Part shown: in pieces, positions 1 through 8,375 of the stretch | How the letters are laid out: every line of letters begins with the position of its first letter | Numbering within the stretch: the stretch's first letter is position 1 | Assembly (NCBI GenBank): GCA_947367285.1 | Contig: CANBDB010000011.1 | Location: 1 to 22,317 of the forward strand | DNA from: an uncultured Clostridia bacterium | Lineage (GTDB): Bacteria > Bacillota > Clostridia > Oscillospirales > CAG-272 | Reading direction: 5' to 3' | DNA length: 22,317 nucleotides | Made by a program: the position numbers and the translations under genes | Notes under the pieces: generated by a model | What the model was told of the DNA's origin: nothing | The model's database searches: none | What the model saw: only the letters and a program-made list of their open reading frames with translations

Positions 1-37
1 ATTTTACCATAATGGTTGCATTTTTCAATAGTTTTAT

Positions 38-66
38 TTGCTTTTTGGCAAAAAATATGATATGAT
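38..66 (+). promoter_or_regulatory. Putative promoter of hom
   Basis: An extended -10 element, TGaTATGAT, lies at 58-66. A weak -35 (TTGCTT, 38-43) sits exactly 17 bases upstream of the hexamer. Transcription would start near 73, giving a leader of about 45 nt before the hom start. The -10 is good but the -35 is poor. A TTGGCA at 45-50 has no good -10 at proper spacing. Confidence 0.5.
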
Positions 67-117
67 ATTCATATATTCATTTTTATTGTAAATTTTGACA
101 TAGAATGGAGTTCAAAA

Positions 118-1299
118 ATGAAAAAAATAGCGATTTTGGGCTTTGGTGTTGTCGGAAGCGGCGTTGCCGAGGTTTTAACACAAAATAAGGCTCTTATTGA
201 AAAAAAGCTCAACGAAGAGATCGAGATTAAATATATACTTGATTTGAGAGATTTTCCCGACTCCCCTTTTGGTGATAGGGTAATTCACGATTTTAACACA
301 ATTCTTAACGATAGCGAAATTTCTATCGTTGCCGAGATGATGGGCGGCTCACATCCCGCATACGATTTTTCAAAGGCGGCTCTCCTTGCAGGCAAAAATG
401 TGGTAACCTCCAACAAAGAAGTAGTTGCTAAGTTCGGAACGGAGCTTTTGCAAATAGCAAATGACAACAATGTTAGATATCTTTTTGAAGCCAGTGTGGG
501 TGGCGGTATCCCGATTATCAGACCCATTGGTAATGACCTTGTATCCAATGAAATCACAAGCATTGACGGCATTCTCAACGGCACTACAAACTACATTCTC
601 ACCCAAATGAACGAGCACGGAACATCTTTTGCGGATGCTCTCAAGGATGCTCAGGCGAAGGGTTATGCCGAGGCTAATCCTTCCGCAGATGTTGACGGTG
701 TTGATGCAGCTCGCAAGATAGTTATTCTCTCTTCCCTTTGCTTTGGAAAATGTATTTCTCCCGAAAACATTTCCTGCAAGGGTATCACCGAGGTAACCAC
801 TGATGATTTTGCAGTAGCAAAAGCACTCGGATACACAATCAAACTCATTGGACATGCCGAGAAAATAGATGACAAGATTTTTGCATGTGTTTCCCCTCGT
901 TTTGTTCCATATGCTAACCCACTTTCGCACATATCCGACGTATATAACGGTATCCTCATAGGCGCTAATATGCTTGATAAGGTGTTGTTCTACGGAAAGG
1001 GCGCGGGCAAGCTCCCCACAGCAAGTGCAGTTGTTGCAGACATTATGGATATCGTTGAAAAAATGGATCACGGCAATCACGCAACTATTTCTTGGGTTGA
1101 CGCGAGTGCAAACGATATTGCAAGTATTTCCGAATATGTATGCAAAAGATGCATTATAACAAACGGTCGAGCTCCCATGGGTCAGTATATTCCCGACCTT
1201 GACAAAACCGCTATCGTTACTGAATCAATCAGTGAGGAAAAATGCAATGAGCTTCTTGCTTCGCTTGAGAGCGACTACACCGTTTATCAAATTTTATAA
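118..1299 (+). CDS. hom: Homoserine dehydrogenase, short form without a clear ACT domain
   Basis: Cytoplasmic NAD(P)-dependent enzyme reducing aspartate semialdehyde to homoserine, the branch point to threonine and methionine. The N-terminal Rossmann fold has the nucleotide loop GFGVVGSG (residues 8-15). The dimerisation/catalytic domain carries ILNGTTNYI (152-160) and KGYAEANPSADVDGVDAARK (181-200), a family hallmark; K100 (TSNK) and K200 match the two conserved catalytic lysines. At 393 residues it is about 35-40 shorter than family members with a C-terminal ACT domain. The last 80 residues do not look like a complete ACT fold, so threonine feedback control may be lost or different. The start is supported by GGAG at 107-110, seven bases upstream. 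It is monocistronic here, converges on the symporter gene two bases downstream, and ends in a terminator. Confidence 0.95.
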   Translation: MKKIAILGFGVVGSGVAEVLTQNKALIEKKLNEEIEIKYILDLRDFPDSPFGDRVIHDFNTILNDSEISIVAEMMGGSHPAYDFSKAALLAGKNVVTSNKEVVAKFGTELLQIANDNNVRYLFEASVGGGIPIIRPIGNDLVSNEITSIDGILNGTTNYILTQMNEHGTSFADALKDAQAKGYAEANPSADVDGVDAARKIVILSSLCFGKCISPENISCKGITEVTTDDFAVAKALGYTIKLIGHAEKIDDKIFACVSPRFVPYANPLSHISDVYNGILIGANMLDKVLFYGKGAGKLPTASAVVADIMDIVEKMDHGNHATISWVDASANDIASISEYVCKRCIITNGRAPMGQYIPDLDKTAIVTESISEEKCNELLASLESDYTVYQIL

Positions 1300-1301
1300 A
1301 T

Positions 1302-2648
1302 TCAGGGCTTCCTTCGGGAAGCTCTTTTTTTGAAATAGTTTTCAGTTTCCATCTTAATCTCATTGTTCATCAATACCAGAATGGTCAAATTTATGAGTGT
1401 CATTCCACCCACAGCAAAATCCGCAAGCTGCCAAACTGCATCGAGAGAAATAATTGAACCAACAAATACAAACACAATATAGATAAAATAATATACCTTT
1501 GTCGCTTTGTCGCTTTTGTTAAAGTAATATACACATTCCCTACCGTAATATCCCCAACAAATAATCGTAGCAAACGCGAACAAAATTACCGCTATCGTTA
1601 GTAAGACATTGGAAATATCCCCGAGCACATTTGAAAATGAGGACATCACCATCAAGATGGGGTTATCGGCATATTCCACGACTTCATTCTTGCTAGTCAA
1701 AATAACAAATGCCGTCAACGTGCACACAACTACAGTATCTATGAACACCTCTAAAATGCCAAAAAATCCCTGTTCACAAGGCGAATCCGTATTAGAAGTT
1801 GCATGCGCTATCGGTGAGGTGCCACATCCTGCCTCATTGGAAAAAAGTCCTCTAATAGTGCCGTAACGAAGGGATTTTGACACAAAAAATCCCGTTACAC
1901 CCGCTCCCACTGATTGAAAAGTAAAGGCATCATCCATGATTTCAAGAAAGACCCTATGTATTTGATCAGTTCTCGCAAATATAACGACTAGACTCATCAC
2001 AATATAAAGAACACTCACAAAAGGAACAAGCTTCTCGCATATTGAAAACACCTTTTTTCCATTCATAAAAAACACTATAAAAGCCATAAGCGCGAGAATT
2101 ATCCCCACAATTCTTTCATCAATACCAAATGCCATCTTGCAAGAATCGGATATCGCATTCGATTGAATAATGCACCCCATTGTCAATCCGTTTATCAAAC
2201 ACAACAACACAAAAATGAAAGATACAATATATCCAAGAGTGTATTTTTTGCAAGAATTAAAAAAATCGCGCATATAATACATTGCGCCACCGTAGTTTTC
2301 ACCATTCCTTTCCCTTCTATGCCTCACGGCAAGCACCACCTCGCTATACTTTAATATCATAGCTAAAAATGCGCTCACCCACATCCAAAATACTGATCCG
2401 GCACCGCCAAGCGCTATCGCTGATGCAACACCAACAATATTTCCCACTCCAAGTGTTCCTGCAAGTGCGAATATTACCGCTTTTATGGGAGAGACACCGC
2501 CCGAATCCTTCTTTTTAAACATTGAGCGAATAATTGCAATTGGATTTCTTAACGGTCTTCCTTTTAGCTTTATTAAAAAATAGACCGAGCATAGCAAAAT
2601 TGCAACGGGCACAAGCGTTCCTGATAAATATCTATTGATAATCTCCAT
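1302..2648 (-). CDS. AGCS-family sodium:alanine/glycine symporter
   Basis: Integral membrane protein of 448 residues, the usual size for the alanine or glycine:cation symporter family, importing a small neutral amino acid with Na+ (family knowledge; exact substrate not deducible). Family signatures are present in order: GTLGVGNIVGVASAIALGG near residues 64-82, FWMWVSAFLAMILKYSEVVLA just after, ENYGGAMYYMRD, and the FSNEAGCGTSPIAHA block followed by a QGFFGILEVFIDTVVVCTLTAFVI-like segment (quoted in part). Roughly ten hydrophobic helices can be counted. GAGG lies about seven bases before the ATG. The gene diverges from groES across a 118-base AT-rich gap in which I find no convincing promoter for this strand (TTGAAA at 2690-2695 has no good -10 partner). 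Its last residues (KKRASRRKP) are encoded within the hom terminator. Confidence 0.93.
   Translation of the reverse strand: MEIINRYLSGTLVPVAILLCSVYFLIKLKGRPLRNPIAIIRSMFKKKDSGGVSPIKAVIFALAGTLGVGNIVGVASAIALGGAGSVFWMWVSAFLAMILKYSEVVLAVRHRRERNGENYGGAMYYMRDFFNSCKKYTLGYIVSFIFVLLCLINGLTMGCIIQSNAISDSCKMAFGIDERIVGIILALMAFIVFFMNGKKVFSICEKLVPFVSVLYIVMSLVVIFARTDQIHRVFLEIMDDAFTFQSVGAGVTGFFVSKSLRYGTIRGLFSNEAGCGTSPIAHATSNTDSPCEQGFFGILEVFIDTVVVCTLTAFVILTSKNEVVEYADNPILMVMSSFSNVLGDISNVLLTIAVILFAFATIICWGYYGRECVYYFNKSDKATKVYYFIYIVFVFVGSIISLDAVWQLADFAVGGMTLINLTILVLMNNEIKMETENYFKKRASRRKP
1305..1331 (+). terminator. Rho-independent terminator of hom
   Basis: An 8-bp stem (GGGCTTCC 1305-1312 with GGAAGCTC 1317-1324, one G-U pair) closes on a UUCG tetraloop at 1313-1316, followed by seven T. 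It starts six bases after the hom stop. It also lies inside the 3' end of the opposing symporter gene, so those bases serve two functions. Confidence 0.9.
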
Positions 2649-2683
2649 TTTTTACCTCTTTATCATATATTTTCTATATTTTA

Positions 2684-2712
2684 TTTAATTTTCAAAAAAA
2701 ATATGATATAAT
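2684..2712 (+). promoter_or_regulatory. Putative groESL promoter
   Basis: An extended -10, TGaTATAAT, spans 2704-2712, with a poor -35 (TTTAAT, 2684-2689) at 17-base spacing. The leader would be about 48 nt. No CIRCE (TTAGCACTC-N9-GAGTGCTAA) or CtsR-type heptamer repeat is visible between 2649 and 2766, where heat-shock control of this operon would normally sit. Confidence 0.55.
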
Positions 2713-2766
2713 AATATAGTTATAGCAAAATATTTGTTAATTTACTCATATAGGAGGAAATAAATC

Positions 2767-3051
2767 ATGACAATTAAGCCACTCGCAGACAGAGTTGTAA
2801 TCAAACTTGTTGCTGCAGAGGAAAAAACAAAATCCGGACTCATTCTCACTGCTTCAGCTCAGGAAAAACCTCAGGTTGCTGAGGTCGTTGCCGTTGGCCC
2901 CGGTGGCCTTGTGGACGGAAATGAAGTTAAAATGGTAGTATCCGTTGGTGACAAGGTCATCACAAGCAAATACAGTGGCACCGAGGTTAAGGCTGACGGT
3001 GTTGAATACATTATCGTTAAGCAAAGCGAAATTCTCGCTATTGTTGAATAA
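2767..3051 (+). CDS. groES: Co-chaperonin GroES
   Basis: A 94-residue heptameric lid of the GroEL folding chamber, cytoplasmic. It opens with the conserved IKPLADRVVIK and has the mobile-loop segment EEKTKSGLILTASAQEKPQ (about 18-36), then GDKVITSKYSGTEVKADGVEYIIVK and a final SEILAIV, covering the full Cpn10 fold at the expected length. AGGAGG at 2752-2757, nine bases before the ATG, fixes the start. It is followed 14 bases later by groEL in the standard two-gene operon. No heat-shock operator was found upstream. Confidence 0.98.
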   Translation: MTIKPLADRVVIKLVAAEEKTKSGLILTASAQEKPQVAEVVAVGPGGLVDGNEVKMVVSVGDKVITSKYSGTEVKADGVEYIIVKQSEILAIVE

Positions 3052-3055
3052 TATT

Positions 3056-3060
3056 GGAGG
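3056..3060 (+). promoter_or_regulatory. Ribosome binding site that fixes the groEL start
   Basis: GGAGG lies five bases before ATG 3066. An in-frame TTG at 3054 overlaps this site and cannot use it, and the protein from 3066 begins MAKEI as GroEL proteins do. Confidence 0.9.
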
Positions 3061-3065
3061 ATAGT

Positions 3066-4691
3066 ATGGCTAAAGAAATTATTTACGGTATCGAAGCGAG
3101 AAACGCCCTTTCCCGTGGTGTTGACAAGCTTGCTGATACAGTTAAAATCACACTCGGCCCCAAGGGCAGAAACGTGGTTCTCGATAAAAAATTCGGCGCT
3201 CCCCTCATCACTAATGACGGTGTTACAATCGCCAAGGAGATCGAGCTTGAAGATGCAGCCGAAAATATGGGAGCTCAGCTCGTTAAAGAGGTGGCTACCA
3301 AGACTAACGATGCTGCAGGTGACGGTACAACAACCGCTACAGTTCTCGCTCAGGCGCTTATTCGCGAAGGTATGAAGAACGTTACTGCGGGTGCTAACCC
3401 TATGATTCTCCGCAAAGGTATCAAAAAAGCAGTTGATCGCGCGGTTGAGTGCCTTATTGCAAATTCTAAAAAAGTAAATGGCTCCGCTGATATCGCGCGC
3501 GTTGGTACGATTTCCGCGGCTGATGAGCTTATTGGCCAGCTTATTGCCGATGCTATGGAAAAGGTTACCTCCGACGGAGTTATCACCGTTGAAGAAAGCC
3601 GTTCTGCTGACACTTATTCCGAGGTTGTTGAAGGTATGCAATTCGATCGCGGATACCTCTCTCCCTACATGGCAACCGATATGGATAAGATGGAAGCCGT
3701 TCTCGACGATGCTCTTATTCTTATTACTGACAAGAAGATCTCCAACCTTCAGGAAATACTCCCCGTTCTCGAACAGGTTATTCAGGCTGGTAGAAAGCTC
3801 CTTATAATTGCCGAGGACGTTGAAGGCGAAGCGCTCACCACACTTGTTCTTAATAAGCTCAGAGGTACATTCACCTGCGTTGCAGTTAAAGCTCCCGGAT
3901 TCGGTGACAGACGCAAGGAAATGCTTAAGGATATTGCTATCCTCACCGGCGGTGAGGTCATCTCAAGTGAGATCGGTCTTGAACTTAAGGATGCATCCAT
4001 TGAATATCTCGGACATGCGCGTCAGGTTAAGGTCAACAAGGACACTACAATTATTGTTGACGGTGCAGGACATCCCGCGGACATAAGCGCTCGCGTGCAT
4101 CAGATTAGAAGCGCTCTTGAGGTTACTACAAGCGAGTTTGACAAGGAAAAGCTTCAGGAACGTCTCGCAAAGCTTTCCGGCGGTGTTGCAGTAATCAAGG
4201 TTGGCGCAGCTACTGAAGCGGAAATGAAGGAAAAGAAGCTTCGTATCGAGGATGCTCTTAATGCAACTCGCGCTGCAGTTGAAGAAGGAATCGTTGCAGG
4301 TGGCGGTACCGCTTACCTTAACGTTATTTCCGAGGTTGCTAAGGTTGCTGAGACTGTTGAAGGTGATGAAAAGACAGGTGTTATGATAGTTCTTAAGGCA
4401 CTCGAAGCTCCTGTGAGACAAATTGCTGACAATGCAGGTCTTGACGGCGGCGTAATCGTTCACACGATAAGAAATTCCGGCAAGATTGGTTGGGGCTTTG
4501 ATGCTTACAAGGAAGAATACTGCGATATGGTTGCCTGCGGTATCGTGGATCCCACAAAGGTTACCCGTTCAGCGCTTCAAAATGCTGCATCCATTGCAAG
4601 TGTAATTCTCACAACGGAATCCGTTGTTTGCGACAAAAAAGAAGAAAATCCAGCACCTGCCGCACAAGGCGGAATGGGCGGAATGTATTAA
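3066..4691 (+). CDS. groEL: Chaperonin GroEL (Hsp60)
   Basis: ATP-driven tetradecameric chaperonin that encapsulates unfolded proteins with GroES. Its 541 residues match the family. Visible hallmarks are MAKEI at the start, ITLGPKGRNVVLDK (about 28-41), the ATP-site segment GDGTTTATVLA (about 85-95), a complete apical domain, VEEGIVAGGGTA in the returning equatorial domain, and the GGMGGMY tail that points into the cavity. I start it at ATG 3066 rather than the in-frame TTG at 3054, because the SD sequence lies between them. It is the second gene of the groES-groEL operon and ends 15 bases before a strong terminator. Nothing is truncated or fused. Confidence 0.98.
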   Translation: MAKEIIYGIEARNALSRGVDKLADTVKITLGPKGRNVVLDKKFGAPLITNDGVTIAKEIELEDAAENMGAQLVKEVATKTNDAAGDGTTTATVLAQALIREGMKNVTAGANPMILRKGIKKAVDRAVECLIANSKKVNGSADIARVGTISAADELIGQLIADAMEKVTSDGVITVEESRSADTYSEVVEGMQFDRGYLSPYMATDMDKMEAVLDDALILITDKKISNLQEILPVLEQVIQAGRKLLIIAEDVEGEALTTLVLNKLRGTFTCVAVKAPGFGDRRKEMLKDIAILTGGEVISSEIGLELKDASIEYLGHARQVKVNKDTTIIVDGAGHPADISARVHQIRSALEVTTSEFDKEKLQERLAKLSGGVAVIKVGAATEAEMKEKKLRIEDALNATRAAVEEGIVAGGGTAYLNVISEVAKVAETVEGDEKTGVMIVLKALEAPVRQIADNAGLDGGVIVHTIRNSGKIGWGFDAYKEEYCDMVACGIVDPTKVTRSALQNAASIASVILTTESVVCDKKEENPAPAAQGGMGGMY

Positions 4692-4706
4692 TCAAATACA
4701 AAAAAC

Positions 4707-4740
4707 AACTCCCGCTGAAGTTCAGCGGGAGTTTTATTTT
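4707..4740. terminator. Bidirectional terminator between groEL and the ABC ATPase
   Basis: A perfect 13-base inverted repeat (4707-4719 and 4721-4733) around a single central G has a T-rich run on the plus side (4732-4740) and an A-run on the left (4700-4705). It can therefore end transcripts arriving from groEL (+) and from the transporter operon (-). Confidence 0.92.
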
Positions 4741-4751
4741 TACACCTTAAA

Positions 4752-5876
4752 TTAAGCGAGAATATTCTGCTCTGTTTCGGGATTAAAGAAGTGCATAACC
4801 TTACCTTCGAAGGTGATGTACATCTTTTCGCCGTAAACGAGTCTTGCTCTCTCTTCATCTGTAAGAGATACTGTAGGAATACGAACGATAAGCTTATCTC
4901 CGCCATCAACCACTACGTGAAGGTGAAGCTCACTACCCATCATTTCGTTAACCTGAATTGTGCAACCGATTGCAGCAGGATCATTCTTATCAGCAAGAGT
5001 GATATGCTCGGGACGAACACCGAGAACGATCTCGCGAGAGTCAACGTATCTCTCAGCAAGCTTTGTTGCCTTATCACCTGTAACCTCGATCTTTGCGCCG
5101 TAAGGTGTTACGTAGTACTTGCCACCCTCACGAACAAGGCGTGTCTTAAACGTATTCATCTTGGGTGCGCCGATGAACTCAGCTACGAAGAGGTTGTGAG
5201 GCATATCGAATACCTGTGTAGGTGTTCCAACCTGCTGAATGAAGCCGTCCTTCATAATAACGATACGGTCACCGAGTGTCATAGCCTCAGTCTGATCGTG
5301 TGTTACGTAAATGAAGGTTGTGTCGATCTTCTTACGAAGAAGGATGATCTCAGCTCTCATCTGGTTTCTAAGCTTTGCGTCAAGGTTGGAGAGAGGTTCG
5401 TCCATAAGGAATACCTTGGAATCACGAACCATCGCACGACCGATAGCAACTCTCTGCCTCTGACCACCGGAAAGAGCTCTGGGCTTTCTTGTGAGGTACT
5501 CTGTGATGCCGAGAATCTCAGCAGCATTGGTAACTCTTGCATATACTTCATCCTGAGGAACCTTTTTAAGTCTCAAGGAGAAAGCCATGTTTTCAAATAC
5601 TGAAAGGTGGGGATAAAGCGCATAGTTCTGGAAAACCATCGCGATATCACGGTCACGGGGCTGAAGATCGTTAACCACTACGCCATCGATCTCAACTGTA
5701 CCCTCGGAAATTTCTTCGAGGCCTGCGATCATACGGAGAGTTGTGGACTTACCGCATCCGGAAGGACCTACGAATACTATAAATTCTTTGTCGGCAATAT
5801 CAAGATTGAAGTCGTTAACCGCAACTGTATCCTTGCCGTATATCTTTTTAACGTTAGTTAATTTTACTGATGCCAT
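4752..5876 (-). CDS. msmX: MsmX/UgpC/MalK-type ABC transporter ATPase
   Basis: Cytoplasmic ATPase that powers carbohydrate uptake through CUT1-family permeases. Motifs in order: Walker A GPSGCGKST (37-45), Q-loop Q83 (VFQNYALYPH), signature LSGGQRQR (135-142), Walker B VFLMDEPLSNLD (155-166) and H-loop H193 (VTHDQTEA). The rest of the 374 residues are a TOBE/OB regulatory domain (GVRPEHITL region), the length and layout of MsmX/MalK. It is the last gene of malE-malF-malG-ATPase and starts 12 bases after the malG-type stop. AGGAG sits six bases before the ATG. In many Firmicutes the MsmX ATPase is encoded apart and shared among transporters; here it travels with its own permeases, so it is probably dedicated, though sharing is not excluded. 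Confidence 0.95.
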   Translation of the reverse strand: MASVKLTNVKKIYGKDTVAVNDFNLDIADKEFIVFVGPSGCGKSTTLRMIAGLEEISEGTVEIDGVVVNDLQPRDRDIAMVFQNYALYPHLSVFENMAFSLRLKKVPQDEVYARVTNAAEILGITEYLTRKPRALSGGQRQRVAIGRAMVRDSKVFLMDEPLSNLDAKLRNQMRAEIILLRKKIDTTFIYVTHDQTEAMTLGDRIVIMKDGFIQQVGTPTQVFDMPHNLFVAEFIGAPKMNTFKTRLVREGGKYYVTPYGAKIEVTGDKATKLAERYVDSREIVLGVRPEHITLADKNDPAAIGCTIQVNEMMGSELHLHVVVDGGDKLIVRIPTVSLTDEERARLVYGEKMYITFEGKVMHFFNPETEQNILA

Positions 5877-5888
5877 AATTTACTCCTT

Positions 5889-6770
5889 TTATCCTTTTAC
5901 TGCTCCGCCTGTTACACCCTCAACGTAGTATTTCTGCAAGGACATGAATACTATCGTTACGGGTACGGATACACAAACGCCGGCTGCACAGAACATAGTA
6001 TAGTTGCGGAACTTTGAGTCGCCACCGCCGTTTAACCATTTATACATACCTACGGCAACGTTCATACCATCACGATTATTATTAATTAAGAATCTCGCCA
6101 ACATATAGTCGCCCCAAGGAGCCATAAAGCCCATGAGGATGGTATAAATGATAATGGGTTTTGACAAAGGCATAATTACCTTGTAGAACACCTGCCATCT
6201 AGTTGCGCCATCGATACGTGCAGCCTCGTCCAAGCTCTTAGGAATTGTATCAAAGAATCCTTTAGATACATAGTAACCCATACCGGAGCTTGCACAATAA
6301 ACTATAATAAGGCCAATAGGTGCGTTTGCTTCAGTAAGCCCAAGGTCTGCAAACACTTTGTAGATGAGAATCATCGAAAGAAATCCTGGGAACATTCCAA
6401 GAATAAGCATAAGATTCATAAGTGTTTTTCTTCCCTTAAATCTAAGACGGGAAAGTGTGTAACTCATAGAAAGAATAAATCCTGTTTGCAAAACGGAAAC
6501 TACTACACCCATAAGAAGTGTGTTGAGGAACCATTTCGGGAAGTCAGATTCAAACAATCTAATATAGTTATCAAAACCAAACTGTTGTGGAACAAAATAT
6601 GATACCTGTCCTGTGGTTTCAACACGAAGTGACTCCAAAACTATACCTACAAAAGGGACTAGCCAAATTATGGACATAGCAATAAGAAATATGTAAATAA
6701 ACGTATTTGTTATTGTATTAACTGTTTTAATGCTAAGACCATGATTTTCTATTGAATTATTATTTTTCAT
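5889..6770 (-). CDS. malG: MalG-type carbohydrate ABC permease
   Basis: Second membrane subunit (293 residues) of a CUT1 maltodextrin-type importer. It has six predicted helices, the first at about residues 23-47, and the EAA loop LDEAARIDGATRWQVFYKVI (180-199) that docks onto the ATPase. The start codon overlaps the stop of the upstream permease gene (TAATG, one shared base). AGGAGG lies ten bases upstream inside that gene, so translation is probably coupled. It sits between malF and the ATPase gene. Substrate assignment to maltodextrin rests on the amylase, pullulanase and malQ neighbours, not on the permease itself. Confidence 0.93.
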   Translation of the reverse strand: MKNNNSIENHGLSIKTVNTITNTFIYIFLIAMSIIWLVPFVGIVLESLRVETTGQVSYFVPQQFGFDNYIRLFESDFPKWFLNTLLMGVVVSVLQTGFILSMSYTLSRLRFKGRKTLMNLMLILGMFPGFLSMILIYKVFADLGLTEANAPIGLIIVYCASSGMGYYVSKGFFDTIPKSLDEAARIDGATRWQVFYKVIMPLSKPIIIYTILMGFMAPWGDYMLARFLINNNRDGMNVAVGMYKWLNGGGDSKFRNYTMFCAAGVCVSVPVTIVFMSLQKYYVEGVTGGAVKG

Positions 6771-8335
6771 TAGCTATAATCCTCCTCATTTTTAGTTGAA
6801 GGCATTACGTTATATACTACCAAGGAGAGCAATGCTACTACTATAAATACGAAAATACCAAGCACGGATGCAAGGTAATATCTGGACTCTCCTCCGGTGG
6901 TTACCTTAAACAAGAAAGTAATAAGAAGGTCTGAGTGTCCGACCTGAGTTCCTCCCATTGTGCCAAATTTTGTATTTACTGGACCACCGCCGTTCAAAAG
7001 GTAGATAACATTGAAGTTATTCAAGTTACCTACAAAGCTTGTAAGCAATGAAGGACCTGTTACGAACAACATATAAGGAAGTGTAATCTTTGTAAACTGC
7101 TGGAAGGAGTTTGCACCGTCAACACGGCTGGACTCATAGAGGTCTGCAGGAATATTCATAAGAATACCCGTAGCCTGAAGCATTACATAAGGCACACCGA
7201 TCCAAAGGTTAATTACTATGTAGAGTATTTTTGCGGTAAGCGGATTATCCCAAAGCGAGTAGTCATTTTGAGCTATCATTGATTCGGGAATCAAATTTGC
7301 ACTTTCAAGAAAACTGCCAATTACACCCTGTCTATCAAATAATCTACCAACATACAAAAGGGATACGAACTGAGGAACCGCTATAGTCATAACAAGAATA
7401 GTTCTCCAAAGCTTCTTAAAGCGAATCCCCTTTTTGTTTATAACGATAGCAACAAACATACCTGCAAAATAGTTTGTAAAGGTTGCAAAGAATGCCCACA
7501 TAAGTGTCCAACCAACCATTTCACCAAGAGCAGCACTTAATCCATCGCTACCAAAGTTTGTAAATTCGTTAAAGTTAGTAAGTCCTACCCAAGAGAAAAG
7601 ATTTGCGTGACCATCATGTGCTGCATCATAGTTTGTAAACGCAATAATAATCATGTATATGATGGGAAGAACAGTAAACACAAGAATGCCGAGCAATGAA
7701 GGTGTAAGAAGTGTCTTATAGAATTGTTCATCAAGAAGAGATTTTAAATCATCTTTTGCAGAGTTAATTTTTCTTCTTTTTTCCTTGATATCCATATTGA
7801 TACGACACTGCTTAACCTGCATTCTCCAGGTAGCGATGAATGCAACGATAAAGATAACGGAAAGAAGACCGTAAAGCAAAACTCTAACCGAGTCATCGCC
7901 TTCTACCCAACCATAAGTATCGGTTACAGGGTTATATTTCAATCCACCCTGTTCTCTACCAACAGTTTGACCTGTAATAAACCAGTTAACCTTGTTTATC
8001 CAGTAAATACCGCCTGATGGAAGTGCCATATATACGATGAATACTAATTCAAATACAAGAAACAAAATGCCTCGGAGTACCTGTCCGTAGTAAAGGTTTC
8101 CTAAACCAAAAACTAAAAATGAAAGTTTAACAGCCCAATTTCCTTTTTTGAAGGTGTTGATGATATCCAAAACTTCGTCTTTAACGTTTTCACCAAAATT
8201 CTGGATATATTTCCACAAACCAACAAAAAGAGATTTGAGCCATCCGGGGATGGCGCAAAAGAACATTCTTACGTCATACCAGAGGGCTTGGGACTTGCTT
8301 AATTTCAAATATTCTAAACTGTTTAATTTTTTCAT
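6770..8335 (-). CDS. malF: MalF-type carbohydrate ABC permease with long N-terminal extension
   Basis: First membrane subunit of the importer. The C-terminal part has the CUT1 permease fold, with EAA loop LYESSRVDGANSFQQFTKIT (399-418) and a following GNLNNFNVIYLLNGGGPV segment. With the start at 8335 it has 521 residues, well over the roughly 290-330 usual for Gram-positive MalF-like permeases. The first about 200 residues add an amphipathic segment, a helical pair resembling a TM2-type domain (FGLGNLYYGQVLRGILFLVF near 76-95) and a further helix near 150-170, then a charged linker. The reading frame extends to ATG 8404, but those codons lie in a large RNA hairpin. An AAGGAG at 8358-8363 points to a start below it, yet lies 22 bases from ATG 8335 (16 from TTG 8341). 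The exact start is therefore uncertain. Confidence 0.88.
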   Translation of the reverse strand: MKKLNSLEYLKLSKSQALWYDVRMFFCAIPGWLKSLFVGLWKYIQNFGENVKDEVLDIINTFKKGNWAVKLSFLVFGLGNLYYGQVLRGILFLVFELVFIVYMALPSGGIYWINKVNWFITGQTVGREQGGLKYNPVTDTYGWVEGDDSVRVLLYGLLSVIFIVAFIATWRMQVKQCRINMDIKEKRRKINSAKDDLKSLLDEQFYKTLLTPSLLGILVFTVLPIIYMIIIAFTNYDAAHDGHANLFSWVGLTNFNEFTNFGSDGLSAALGEMVGWTLMWAFFATFTNYFAGMFVAIVINKKGIRFKKLWRTILVMTIAVPQFVSLLYVGRLFDRQGVIGSFLESANLIPESMIAQNDYSLWDNPLTAKILYIVINLWIGVPYVMLQATGILMNIPADLYESSRVDGANSFQQFTKITLPYMLFVTGPSLLTSFVGNLNNFNVIYLLNGGGPVNTKFGTMGGTQVGHSDLLITFLFKVTTGGESRYYLASVLGIFVFIVVALLSLVVYNVMPSTKNEEDYS

Positions 8336-8375
8336 AATCAAAATTAAGAATTCATATCTCCTTAAATTACTCAAC

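Noticed and set aside
95..100. TTGACA as a -35 box for hom
   Set aside because: The matching -10 would fall inside the coding sequence, and transcription would start after the start codon.
2871..3641. 256-codon minus-strand open frame opposite groES/groEL
   Set aside because: It overlaps two conserved genes completely, has low-quality composition and no recognisable domain.
4791..5603. 270-codon open frame on the plus strand opposite the ABC ATPase gene
   Set aside because: It is cysteine-rich, shadow-like translation antisense to a strongly conserved gene, with no SD or promoter.
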